DNA of 12,636 nucleotides from an uncultured Eubacteriales bacterium (GTDB lineage: Bacteria > Bacillota > Clostridia > Christensenellales > UMGS416). The notes below the pieces were generated by a model. It was not told the DNA's origin and did not search any database. It saw only the letters and a list, made by a program, of their open reading frames with translations. Both the position numbers and the translations under genes were made by a program. Below are positions 5,110 through 12,335 of the stretch, in pieces. The stretch is taken from positions 1-12,636 of the forward strand of contig UQLW01000056.1 of assembly GCA_900542005.1 (NCBI GenBank), given 5' to 3'. The stretch's first letter is position 1. Every line of letters starts with the position of its first letter.

Positions 5110-7020
5110 CTATTCCGACAGCGGGCTCACGCCGGCCTGGGTCAGCAGATCGTCGCTGATGGGGCAGCCGAACCAGTCGAACAGGCGCCGGGCCGGGCTG
5201 TCCTGGGGTTCGTCTTTGCGGATGACAAGATAGCCCTGGGTGTGATAGGGATAGCTCTTGTCCTTGATGGTATCGGCGGAGGGGACGACGCCATTGATCG
5301 AGAATACCTTCAGATCCTCCTCGGCATAGACATCGTCCAGATAGGTCATGATGCTGTAGCCGATGGCGTAGGGATCCTCCAGGCAGATGTTGACGATGGT
5401 ACTCATTTCATCCATCAGGTAGAAGCCCATACCCAGGAAGTCGGGGATATCCAGCCCCTTGAATACCAGCTTTTCAAAGAGCCGCTGGCTGCCGGATTGA
5501 TCATCGCGGTAGTAGACCGATATGGCATGGTCCGGCCCGCCTACCTGGCTCCAGTTGGTGATCTCGCCCTGATAGATGGCGATCAGCTGCTCGTGGGTCA
5601 GGTTGGTAACGGGATTGGCCTTGTTGCCGATAAAGACCAGTCCGTCGCCGCCATAGAGTTTCATCTCCACCTCGACGCCCTTTTGGGCCAGGTAGTCCTG
5701 CTCCTGCTGGGTGGGCGCGGCCAGCAGGGCCAGATCGGCCTTACGGTCGGCGATATTCAGCCAGGCGTTGTGGGTGGTCGAGCACAGCGGTTCGCTTCCC
5801 GTATAACCATAATTTTTCACAAAGAGGTTATACAGCGCGGCGGTGACAGGCTTGCGGGCGGTCGAGCTGTCCAGGACGGGGAAATCGCCCTGGGCAAAAA
5901 GCTGCCCCTCGGTATCCGCCGCATTCAGGGGCGTGACCACGCCGGTTTCCCCGTCCAGGTATTGGTAGGTGGACTGATCGGCATACTGCTCGTAGGAGCC
6001 GTATGCGTTTTTCTCCCCCCAGCCCGCGGCCCGGGAGATGAGGATCAACCAGCCGGCCTCATCCACGGGCGCTGCGTTCATGTAGGCCCCGTCCGGCCCT
6101 GAGGCAGAGAGCAGCACCGTATCCTGCCCATCGGCGGTCACCTGGTGCAATGCAGGATCGATGTGGTTTTCATAATCGGCGGCGGCGATATAGTAGAACC
6201 GCTGGGCAGAGGCATGGATCAGCGTCGCGTCCGTGGGAATGGAGGCGGGCAGCTCCGTCGTCCTGGAGCCGTCGGCCTGGGCGAATTTCCAGCCCTCCTG
6301 CCCATCGGTGGTCACGGTGTAATAGATTCCGCCGGCCACAGGGTAAAGGCCCATGATGGAGCCGCTTGTCTGCTCCAGAACAGCGGTTTCACCGGTTTCG
6401 AGGCAATAGCTGACCAGGGAAGCGCTCTGCTGCTGGGTCCAGTCGTTCTGCGTATAGTAAAGATAGCCGTCCTTGAGCGTAAACAGATAGGATTCCACGG
6501 TGGCGGCAACCGTATCCTTGCCCGTGGAAAGGGAGAGATGATGGAGCTCCGGGGCAAAGGGGTTCCGATAGCCCTCTTCCGTCGTGCTGGCGACGGCATA
6601 GACCAGATCCTCGCCGTCCACAGCGAAGGTCTGGATCTCCGGAAGAAGCTCGGCCCGCTGGGCGGTGGGAATGTCATAATAGCAAAGGGCCTGGCGGCGA
6701 TCCATGAAATAGACGCGCTCATCCTGCTGGACTACGCCGGAAACCGGCTCGTCCAATACGCGGGTCAGGCCGGAGCCATCCTTTTTCTGGCTGTATAGCC
6801 GGTCGGACTCCAGCGCGTTGGCGTAATAGAAAACATCGGGCTCCACCGGGATGGGCGTAGGGGCGGCGGTGGTTTCAGGCTGCGTCTGGGCCGGCGCGGG
6901 CGAGGCGGCGGAATCGGAGGGCGCGGAGGCGTCCGGCAGCGCCGCAGGCGAGCCGCAGCCGGCGGGGGCCAGCGACAGCAGGACGGCCAGCGCCAACGGC
7001 AAAAGGCGGGATTTCTTCAT
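5110..7020 (-). CDS. Lipoprotein fusing a DUF5050-like propeller region to a PstS-like binding domain
   Basis: A 636-residue lipoprotein (lipobox APAGC, Cys22) with a Ser/Ala/Pro/Thr linker to about 60. Residues 60-370 contain repeated short beta-rich units of the kind YYxxxxDGxxLYxxxxxxG (for example LYSQKKDGSGL, VYFMDRRQALCYYD, LYYTQNDW, IYYTVTTDGQEGW), as in DUF5050-type propellers. From about 378 a periplasmic-binding-protein fold of the phosphate type follows: FPVLDSSTA (380-388), NPVTNLTHEQLIAIYQGEITNW (about 465-486) and YYRDDQSGSQRLFEKLV (about 502-518), matching the NPV..LT..QL..I..GEITNW and GSG-type ligand loop of PstS. The RBS is AAGGAG before ATG 7020. No PstC, PstA, PstB or PhoU genes are adjacent, so it may sense or capture a ligand rather than feed a transporter. 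Ligand identity is unknown; phosphate is only a family-based guess. Confidence 0.88.
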   Translation of the reverse strand: MKKSRLLPLALAVLLSLAPAGCGSPAALPDASAPSDSAASPAPAQTQPETTAAPTPIPVEPDVFYYANALESDRLYSQKKDGSGLTRVLDEPVSGVVQQDERVYFMDRRQALCYYDIPTAQRAELLPEIQTFAVDGEDLVYAVASTTEEGYRNPFAPELHHLSLSTGKDTVAATVESYLFTLKDGYLYYTQNDWTQQQSASLVSYCLETGETAVLEQTSGSIMGLYPVAGGIYYTVTTDGQEGWKFAQADGSRTTELPASIPTDATLIHASAQRFYYIAAADYENHIDPALHQVTADGQDTVLLSASGPDGAYMNAAPVDEAGWLILISRAAGWGEKNAYGSYEQYADQSTYQYLDGETGVVTPLNAADTEGQLFAQGDFPVLDSSTARKPVTAALYNLFVKNYGYTGSEPLCSTTHNAWLNIADRKADLALLAAPTQQEQDYLAQKGVEVEMKLYGGDGLVFIGNKANPVTNLTHEQLIAIYQGEITNWSQVGGPDHAISVYYRDDQSGSQRLFEKLVFKGLDIPDFLGMGFYLMDEMSTIVNICLEDPYAIGYSIMTYLDDVYAEEDLKVFSINGVVPSADTIKDKSYPYHTQGYLVIRKDEPQDSPARRLFDWFGCPISDDLLTQAGVSPLSE

Positions 7021-7217
7021 TCAATCTCCTTCTTTCTTTTCCAGCGGTTAACGCCGGAGGAATTCGCATAGGACAGCATACTCACGATGGGAACCGTTCA
7101 TTAGACGAAAAAAGGGACGGAAATGCGCCGGAAAAAAGCAAGACCTCCATGACATGACAACGGGAGGCCCTGCATAGAATGGGATGACAGGCCATAAAAG
7201 AAAAAGAGGGAAAAGCC

Positions 7218-7859
7218 ATGCAGGGAAAGCGAAAGGCGGGCTGGAGCCGCCAGGAAACAGAGTATTTCACAGCATGCCTGCTTCAGGCGGGGCAGACAGG
7301 GGAATCCCTTACCCATGTGTTTGAGCGTGTGGCCCGCCATACGGGGCGCAGCGCCGGCAGCGTGCATAATTTTTACTATGCACAGCGGGGCCCGGAGGGC
7401 TGCCTGCGGGGCGCAAGGGTGGAGCGGGATAGCCGGGTCTTTACCAAGGAGGAGAGCCTGGCGCTGCTGGAGGCGGTCATGACCGCGCGGGCTGCGGGCG
7501 GTTCGGTGCGCGCCACTGCCCAGCAGATGGCCCAGGGAGATCCCGCCCGGATGATGCGGCTGCAGAACAAATACCGCGCCCTGCTGCGCCACCACCCTGA
7601 ATGGGTGAAGGAGGCGGGCGAGAGGCTGACGGCCCGGGGCGTTGATTTCCGGTGGCCGGGAACGATGGCAGAGGAGAAAGAGGACGCGCCGGCCGACCGG
7701 CAGCTGGAGGAAACCGCCCAGCGGCTGCGGCAGCTGCAGCGCAGGCTGCAGGATGAAAGCCGGGAGCTGGGCGCCATAGCCCAGCAGGCTGAAAGACAGG
7801 CTAAACGGGGCCGCCCAGGCGGCGGTATTCGGCGGGAGCATAACCCGTCTCAGCCCTGA
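7218..7859 (+). CDS. Two-module Myb/SANT-like DNA-binding protein (RsfA-like)
   Basis: A 213-residue protein. Module 1 (about 8-56) begins GWSRQETEYF and ends RSAGSVHNFYYAQ, with the Trp-led SANT-like pattern and a TGR..GSV.N.YY recognition helix seen in RsfA-like and related clostridial regulators. Module 2 (about 74-124) has FTKEESLALLEAV and ends MRLQNKYRALLRHHP, a second similar helical unit. Residues 162-195 form a coiled coil (LEETAQRLRQLQRRLQ) and the tail is basic. RsfA of Bacillus acts in the prespore under sigma-F control; a sporulation role here is inferred, not shown. The start at 7218 has GAGGG seven bases upstream. Its last 59 bases overlap the 3' end of the AraC-type gene in the opposite orientation, and it is divergent from the PstS-like lipoprotein gene. 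Confidence 0.75.
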   Translation: MQGKRKAGWSRQETEYFTACLLQAGQTGESLTHVFERVARHTGRSAGSVHNFYYAQRGPEGCLRGARVERDSRVFTKEESLALLEAVMTARAAGGSVRATAQQMAQGDPARMMRLQNKYRALLRHHPEWVKEAGERLTARGVDFRWPGTMAEEKEDAPADRQLEETAQRLRQLQRRLQDESRELGAIAQQAERQAKRGRPGGGIRREHNPSQP

Positions 7860-8619
7860 ATACCTTGGAAAAATAGGATTCGTCGGTGAAGGCCAGCTGG
7901 CCGCTGATCTCCCGGATGCTCAGGCGCGTATCCACCAGTAGCGAGCGGGCCAGGCGCAGCTTGGCCTTAAGCAGGTATTGATAGGGCGTGATATGGTAGG
8001 CCTGACGGAACAGGCGGATCATATGGGTGCGTGAAAGATAGAGCGAGGCGGCCAGCTCGTCCAGGCGGACGCGCTGGTACAGCCGCTCATCGAGAGCCTG
8101 GCGCACCGCCTCTGCGGTGGATAGGGCCTGCCCGGCGCAGCGGGAGCGGTTCAGCTCAAGAAAGAGGGCGTGCAGCGCCAGCGCGCCCCATTCATGGCGG
8201 CGGCTGACCGGCTGCGCCGCCAGCAGCACCCGGTGCAGGTGCTCCATGCGGCGCTCCACCGGCGCGTGGAGGATCTCGACCGGCCGGCTCAGGCCGTAGG
8301 CCTTTTGCAGGTGGGCCAGCAGCGGCCCGGACGCGTTGACCCATATTTTTTCATAGGGATCATGGGGATCGGCGCCATAGATATGGGTATATCCCTGGGG
8401 GAGCATATAAAAATCGCCGGGGCCGACGGCATAGCGGCGTTCCCCCTCGGCAATATAGCCCCGTCCGGAGCGGACATATTCCATCACGCAGCATTCCGAG
8501 CAGGTGCGGGTTATGGCATAGCCGGCGTTGGGATAGGTGACGCCGGCCAGCAGGAAGGTGACCGCATCGTCGTGGTATTGGGTGTTCATAAAGCGGATAT
8601 CCTCCCGGGCCTGGTTCAT
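7801..8619 (-). CDS. AraC-family transcriptional regulator
   Basis: A 272-residue protein with an N-terminal cupin-like sensing domain (about 20-100; note VGPGDFYMLPQGYTH, 65-79), a helical linker, and a C-terminal double helix-turn-helix of the AraC type (about 172-268). The first HTH is around LDELAASLYLSRTHMIRLF and the second around SIREISGQLAFTDESYFSKVF; the usual closing AEYRR is at 263-267. Cysteines 40, 43 and 44 cluster at the start of the sensing domain. The start at 8619 has AGGAGGT eight bases upstream. It is divergent from the DUF4965 enzyme gene with only 115 bases between starts, a layout typical of a local activator that responds to the enzyme's substrate or product. The 3' end overlaps the Myb-like gene by 59 bases. 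Confidence 0.93.
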   Translation of the reverse strand: MNQAREDIRFMNTQYHDDAVTFLLAGVTYPNAGYAITRTCSECCVMEYVRSGRGYIAEGERRYAVGPGDFYMLPQGYTHIYGADPHDPYEKIWVNASGPLLAHLQKAYGLSRPVEILHAPVERRMEHLHRVLLAAQPVSRRHEWGALALHALFLELNRSRCAGQALSTAEAVRQALDERLYQRVRLDELAASLYLSRTHMIRLFRQAYHITPYQYLLKAKLRLARSLLVDTRLSIREISGQLAFTDESYFSKVFRAETGYAPAEYRRLGGPV

Positions 8620-8638
8620 GGCGTCTGACCTCCTGATG

Positions 8639-8701
8639 GTTCTATTCTACCGGTATATGGTCATATAATCGCTTTTTCTCACAATAGAACGATCATATAA
8701 T
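8639..8701. promoter_or_regulatory. Repeat-rich divergent control region of the AraC/DUF4965 pair
   Basis: TCATATAAT occurs twice in direct orientation (8661-8669 and 8693-8701), 32 bases or three helical turns apart. GTTCTATT (8639-8646) and AATAGAAC (8683-8690) form an inverted pair, and TATATG-GT-CATATA (8654-8667) is a palindrome. TATAAT at 8696-8701 is a perfect -10 for the enzyme gene, but no good -35 is present at the right distance, as expected for an activator-dependent promoter. The repeats are likely AraC-type sites. Confidence 0.65.
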
Positions 8702-8734
8702 AGGGGTATCAACTTGTCAACAGGAGGAGAACCC

Positions 8735-10606
8735 ATGAAAATGCGCCCGCCCGCCGTACCGCTGGTGACGGTGGATCCCTATTTCAGCATTTGGTCCATG
8801 GCGGACAAGCTGCCCGGTGAGGATACCCGCCACTGGACAGGCAAGCCGCACCGGCTTACCGGCACACTGACCACTGGAGGAAAATCCTACTGCTTCATGG
8901 GCCGGAGCGAGCTGCCCTGCATGGAGCAGGCAGGGCTGGAGGTGGACGCCCTTAGCAGCAGCTACCGCTTTACCTGCCCGGAGGGAGCGCTGGAGGTGAC
9001 CTTTACCACGCCGCTCTTGCTGGACGACCTGATGCTGCTCTCCCGGCCGGTCAGCTACATCGCCTTTTCAGCCCAGGGCATGGCCGACGCCCAAATCACG
9101 CTGCGCTGCGACGAGGAGCTGTGCCTGGACGAAAAGGGCCAGTCGCAGGTGGAGGCGGAGCGGCTGCAGCTGCCGGGGCTGGTGGCTGCCCGCGCCGGGA
9201 ACCGGGTCCAGGACCCTCTGAACGCCGACGGCGACGACCTGCGCATCGACTGGGGCTACCTGTATGCGGCGACGGACGCGGTGGGCGCGGAGGCGCTGGC
9301 GGAGGAAGGCGGCGCGATGATCTTACGCCTGCCGGTGCGGGGAACGGCCGTGGCGGCCCTGGCCTATGACGATGTGGATTGCATCGAGTACTTTGGCGAG
9401 CCGCTGAAAGCCTACTGGAAGCGGGCGGGAAAGCCGCTGGAGGCCCTGCTGGGGCCTGCCCTTGCGGAATACGCCTCGCTGAAGGCCCGGTGCGACGGCT
9501 TTGCGGCCAGGCTGAAGCGGCAGGCCGAGGACATCGGCGGCGAGAAATATGCCGAGATCCTGGCCCTGGCCTACCGCCAGGCGATTGCGGCGCACAAGCT
9601 GTGCCTGGACGGGCAGGGGCAGCTGCTCTTTATCTCCAAGGAGTGCTTCAGCAACGGCTGCGCGGCGACGGTGGATATCAGCTATCCCTCCATCCCGCTG
9701 TTCCTGCTCTACCAGCCCAAGCTGGTGGCGGCCATGATGCGGCCCATCTTCCGCTATGCGGAAGGCCCGGTCTGGCCCTTTGACTTTGCGCCCCACGACT
9801 GCGGCCGCTATCCGCGGCTCAACGGCCAGGTATACAGCGACGGCCTTGACCCCACCTACCAGATGCCCGTGGAGGAATGCGGCAATATGCTGGTGATGGC
9901 TGCGTGCCACGCGCTGGCCGAGGGGGACGCCTCCTTTGCGCTGCGCCATTGGGACACGCTGGCCCAGTGGGTCCGCTACCTGCTGCGCTATGGGACCGAC
10001 CCGGAGAACCAACTGTGCACCGATGATTTTGCCGGCCATCTGGCCCATAACGTGAACCTGTCGGTGAAGGCGGTCATGGGCGTGACAGGCTTTGCCATCT
10101 TAAACCGCATGGTAGGGCGGACGGACGAGGCGCGGCAATATACCTGCGAGGCGCGGCGTATGGCGCGCCACTGGGCCAAGGCGGCCGCAAACAGCGACGG
10201 GACCTTCCGGCTGGCCTTCGACCAGGAGGGCTCCACCTCCATGAAGTACAACATGGTATGGGACCGGGTCTGGGGGTCGCATATCTTCCCGGAAGGGCTA
10301 ATGGACCGGGAGCTGAAGGGGTATGTGGCCCGCATAAACCGCTATGGGCTGCCCCTGGACAGCCGCGCCAGCTATACCAAGAGCGATTGGCTGGTGTGGT
10401 GCGCCGCCATGATGGACAGCCGCGACGACTTTATCGAGATGGTGGATGCGCTGTGGCTGGCCTATCATGAATCCCCCTCCCGCGTGCCGCTGAACGACTG
10501 GTTCGATACCCTGACGGCCAAACAGGAGCAGTTCCAGAACCGCACCGTACAGGGCGGCCTGTTCCTGCCGCTGTTGATGGCCCAGGGCTCCCTGCGCCTT
10601 CACTGA
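8735..10606 (+). CDS. DUF4965/DUF1793 'glutaminase family' (GtaA-like) enzyme
   Basis: A 623-residue protein. Start ATG 8735 is chosen over the in-frame TTG 8714 because CAGGAGGAG lies six bases before it and within the longer frame. The N-terminal part begins with the family hallmark PPAVPLVTVDPYFSIWS and TRHWTGKPHRLTG. The central DUF4965 region has SNGCAATVDISYP (306-318) and HDCGRYP (354-360). The C-terminal DUF1793 region has MPVEECGNM (377-385), DDFAGHLAHN (430-439) and WDRVWG (509-514). Members are named after Aspergillus glutaminase A, but many bacterial members sit with carbohydrate genes and have a glycosidase-like alpha/alpha barrel; the substrate is therefore uncertain. There is no signal peptide or lipobox, so this copy should be cytoplasmic. 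The gene is monocistronic, controlled from a repeat-rich promoter beside a divergent AraC regulator, and closed by a terminator. Confidence 0.88.
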   Translation: MKMRPPAVPLVTVDPYFSIWSMADKLPGEDTRHWTGKPHRLTGTLTTGGKSYCFMGRSELPCMEQAGLEVDALSSSYRFTCPEGALEVTFTTPLLLDDLMLLSRPVSYIAFSAQGMADAQITLRCDEELCLDEKGQSQVEAERLQLPGLVAARAGNRVQDPLNADGDDLRIDWGYLYAATDAVGAEALAEEGGAMILRLPVRGTAVAALAYDDVDCIEYFGEPLKAYWKRAGKPLEALLGPALAEYASLKARCDGFAARLKRQAEDIGGEKYAEILALAYRQAIAAHKLCLDGQGQLLFISKECFSNGCAATVDISYPSIPLFLLYQPKLVAAMMRPIFRYAEGPVWPFDFAPHDCGRYPRLNGQVYSDGLDPTYQMPVEECGNMLVMAACHALAEGDASFALRHWDTLAQWVRYLLRYGTDPENQLCTDDFAGHLAHNVNLSVKAVMGVTGFAILNRMVGRTDEARQYTCEARRMARHWAKAAANSDGTFRLAFDQEGSTSMKYNMVWDRVWGSHIFPEGLMDRELKGYVARINRYGLPLDSRASYTKSDWLVWCAAMMDSRDDFIEMVDALWLAYHESPSRVPLNDWFDTLTAKQEQFQNRTVQGGLFLPLLMAQGSLRLH

Positions 10607-10617
10607 TTCAATGGATC

Positions 10618-10647
10618 AAGCCCTTGCCAAGCGGCAAGGGCTTTTTT
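10618..10647 (+). terminator. Terminator of the DUF4965 enzyme gene
   Basis: An 11-bp perfect stem (10618-10628 with 10633-10643), loop AAGC, and a run of six Ts. It begins 12 bases after the stop. Confidence 0.95.
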
Positions 10648-10662
10648 AATGATTATCATTAA
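10646..10662. promoter_or_regulatory. Fur-family operator
   Basis: TTAATGATTATCATTAA is a palindrome perfect around its central base. Its core AATGATAATCATT (minus-strand reading) equals the core of the classical Fur consensus. It lies just upstream of the -35 at 10670. PerR or Zur boxes are similar, so the exact regulator of the Fur family is not decided by sequence alone. Confidence 0.7.
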
Positions 10663-10669
10663 ATTTTTA

Positions 10670-10698
10670 TTGCTTCTCATGATAAACGATGATAGAAT
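10670..10698 (+). promoter_or_regulatory. Promoter of the HAD phosphatase gene
   Basis: TTGCTT (10670-10675), 17-base spacer, TAGAAT (10693-10698). The spacer contains ATGATAAACGATGATAG, with GATAA-type half-sites that could be a second weak Fur-like site. The predicted start is near 10705, about 40 bases before ATG 10746. Confidence 0.65.
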
Positions 10699-10745
10699 GA
10701 AGCTATCCGGCGGCCCCGGCGCCGCGGTGAAAGGGAGGCGCAGAT

Positions 10746-11405
10746 ATGGACCGGGAAGCTGTATTGTTTGATTTTGACTATACCCTGGGCGATTCCACCC
10801 CAGGGATCATCCAGAGCATCCAGTATGCCCTGGCCCGGCTGGGTGAGCCGTCCCCGCCGCCGGAGCGCATCCGCCGGACGATCGGCCTGTCCCTGGCGGA
10901 TACCTACCTGAGCCTGACGGGCGATACAGATGAACGGCGGTCCGCGCTGTTCGGCGGATATTTTAAGGAAAAGGCCGATCAGGTGATGGTGGAGCATACC
11001 CGCCTGTACCCCGAAGCGCTGCCGGCGCTGGCTTCGCTGAGAGCGAAGGGATTCCGCCTGGGGATCGTCACGACGAAATACCGATACCGGATCCAGGCCA
11101 TCCTGGCCAGAGAAGTGGCGGAAGGCCGGGTGGATGTGGTCATCGGCGCGGAGGACGTACAGCGCCAGAAGCCGGATCCCGAGGGCCTGCTGCTGGCGAT
11201 GGCGGCCCTGGGCGCCGCGCCCCGGCAGACGCTGTATGTGGGCGACAGCCTCGTAGACGCGGAGGCGGCCGCGCGGGCGGGGACGCGCTTTCTCGGCGTG
11301 CTGACCGGCACGACCACCGCGGCAGACTTCGCCCGAAAGGGGCAGCCGGCCGCGCGCGGCTTGGTTGAGGTGCTGGCGATCATCGGCCAGGGCGGCAGAT
11401 CATAA
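10746..11405 (+). CDS. HAD-superfamily hydrolase (phosphoglycolate phosphatase/PpaX-like)
   Basis: A 219-residue soluble protein with all HAD motifs: DFDYT (Asp9 nucleophile, Asp11 acid/base), VTTK with Thr109/110, RQKPDP with Lys142, and VGDSLVDAEAAARAG with Asp167 and Asp171 for the metal. Residues 15-85 form a helical cap of the C1 type. Length and layout fit Gph/PpaX/beta-phosphoglucomutase-like phosphatases; the GDSLVD form fits phosphatases rather than ATPases. The physiological substrate cannot be read from sequence. GGGAGG lies about seven bases before ATG 10746. It starts the gene run to the DUF2975/HTH pair, 18 bases upstream of the next gene, behind a promoter flanked by a Fur-family box. 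The link to metal or redox status is inference. Confidence 0.93.
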   Translation: MDREAVLFDFDYTLGDSTPGIIQSIQYALARLGEPSPPPERIRRTIGLSLADTYLSLTGDTDERRSALFGGYFKEKADQVMVEHTRLYPEALPALASLRAKGFRLGIVTTKYRYRIQAILAREVAEGRVDVVIGAEDVQRQKPDPEGLLLAMAALGAAPRQTLYVGDSLVDAEAAARAGTRFLGVLTGTTTAADFARKGQPAARGLVEVLAIIGQGGRS

Positions 11406-11423
11406 CAAAGGGGGCGGCATAAA

Positions 11424-12029
11424 ATGGAACAAAGAAAGCGGATGGAGGCCGGCTGCGCAAAGGCGGCCCTGTGGATGGGCATTGTGTTTTGGCTGGTGGC
11501 GCTGTCGCTGGCGCTCCGACTGGTTTATACAGGCTATGCGGCCCTTGTCCCCGCGCAGCGCTACAGCGTGGAGCCCATGGCGGACGGGGGCTGGTACATC
11601 GCCATCGAGGCGAGCCCGGTGGCCTTTTCCGCGGTAGCCGACAGCAGCCTGGCGCCCTCCCATGAGGAACCGGCAAACCCCAAGACGCTGCATCTGATCC
11701 TGCTGGGTGCAGATCTTCTGGTTCACGCGGCGGCGGCCTATGTGCTTTTCCTGCTGCGGCGGATGTTCTCGGAAATCAGCGGGGGAAGCTCGCCCTTTTC
11801 TGCGGATTACGGCGCCGATATCCGCCGCATGGGGTATACGGTCATGGGGGCGTTCGTCCTGCCGCACCTTCTGAAGGTGACGCTGGCCGGTATCCTATGC
11901 CAGGGGCGCCTATCCTATTCGGCCGGCGGTATGGCGGCGGGCATCCTGGTTGGCGGCCTGCTGGTGGCGCTTTCCCGGATTGTGGACTATGGGGCCCTGC
12001 TGCAGCAGGAAAGCGACGAAACGCTGTAA
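11424..12029 (+). CDS. DUF2975 membrane protein (YoaS-like)
   Basis: A 201-residue protein with four probable membrane helices (about 14-37, 88-112, 134-156 and 164-186) and an extracytoplasmic segment of roughly 50 residues after the first helix. RRMFSEISGGSSPFS (110-124) is the conserved loop I associate with DUF2975, where helix 2 ends in a basic R-x-F-x-x-I pattern followed by SPF. It is followed 10 bases later by a small YozG-type HTH gene; the same order (yoaS-yozG) is known in Bacillus subtilis, which supports the call. GGGGGCGG precedes ATG 11424. By analogy, the membrane protein may sense a signal or control the HTH partner; no such mechanism is established that I know of. Confidence 0.8.
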   Translation: MEQRKRMEAGCAKAALWMGIVFWLVALSLALRLVYTGYAALVPAQRYSVEPMADGGWYIAIEASPVAFSAVADSSLAPSHEEPANPKTLHLILLGADLLVHAAAAYVLFLLRRMFSEISGGSSPFSADYGADIRRMGYTVMGAFVLPHLLKVTLAGILCQGRLSYSAGGMAAGILVGGLLVALSRIVDYGALLQQESDETL

Positions 12030-12039
12030 GGAGGCGGCT

Positions 12040-12279
12040 ATGGCGATTATTCTGCGGCTGGACCGGGTGATGGCCGACCGGAAAATGACTCTGGGCGCTC
12101 TGGCCCGGCAGATCCGCCTTTCCCAGGTGAACCTATCGCACCTCAAGACGGGCAAGGTCCGGGCTGTGCGCTTTTCCACGCTGGACGCCCTTTGCCGGGC
12201 GCTGCACTGCCAGCCGGGCGACCTAATGGAATACTGCCCGGATGAAAATATGGATGGGGCTGACGATAATATGACATGA
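12040..12279 (+). CDS. YozG-like XRE-family HTH regulator
   Basis: A 79-residue single-domain regulator beginning MAIILRLDRVMADRKMTLG. The HTH is ALARQIRLSQVNLSHLKTGK (20-39), followed by STLDALCRALHCQPGDLMEY, which closely fits the small YozG/XRE family. The ATG at 12040 is chosen because AAGGAGG (12028-12034) overlaps the stop of the DUF2975 gene and is spaced correctly; longer frames upstream lack a site. Coupling with DUF2975 is a known arrangement. Its TGA stop lies inside a palindrome (12271-12288) that may be its own operator. The acidic tail (DENMDGADDNMT) is short. Confidence 0.9.
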   Translation: MAIILRLDRVMADRKMTLGALARQIRLSQVNLSHLKTGKVRAVRFSTLDALCRALHCQPGDLMEYCPDENMDGADDNMT

Positions 12280-12288
12280 TGATGTCAT
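12271..12288. promoter_or_regulatory. Palindrome overlapping the HTH gene stop
   Basis: ATGACAT (12271-12277), GATG, ATGTCAT (12282-12288) is a perfect 7-base inverted repeat with 4-base spacer. It spans the TGA stop of the HTH gene and lies about 50 bases before the zinc-ribbon gene. It could be an operator; CATAAT at 12286-12291 could serve as a -10, but no good -35 is visible. Confidence 0.4.
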
Positions 12289-12335
12289 AATGGATGTGGT
12301 AGCATGGGGGCATCCCATGAAAGGAGCGGATAACC

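Noticed and set aside
5059..6102. 347-residue plus-strand frame
   Set aside because: It is exactly antisense to the PstS-like domain, whose motifs are clear; the Gly/Ile/Val-rich translation is a typical shadow.
7021..7217. Promoters or riboswitch between the PstS-like and Myb-like genes
   Set aside because: TATGCT on the minus strand and TAGAAT (7175-7180) on the plus strand lack convincing -35 partners, and only a weak CCTCC/GGAGG pairing was seen; nothing firm enough to annotate.
7101..7841. 246-residue minus-strand frame over the Myb-like gene
   Set aside because: Antisense to a gene with good RBS and recognisable modules; Leu/Pro/His/Arg-rich composition is shadow-like.
8714..8734. TTG start seven codons upstream for the DUF4965 enzyme
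   Set aside because: The AGGAGG ribosome-binding site lies inside this extension, so translation should begin at ATG 8735.
9323..10048. 241-residue minus-strand frame inside the DUF4965 gene
   Set aside because: The plus-strand frame carries the family motifs throughout; the minus frame has no RBS or recognisable pattern.
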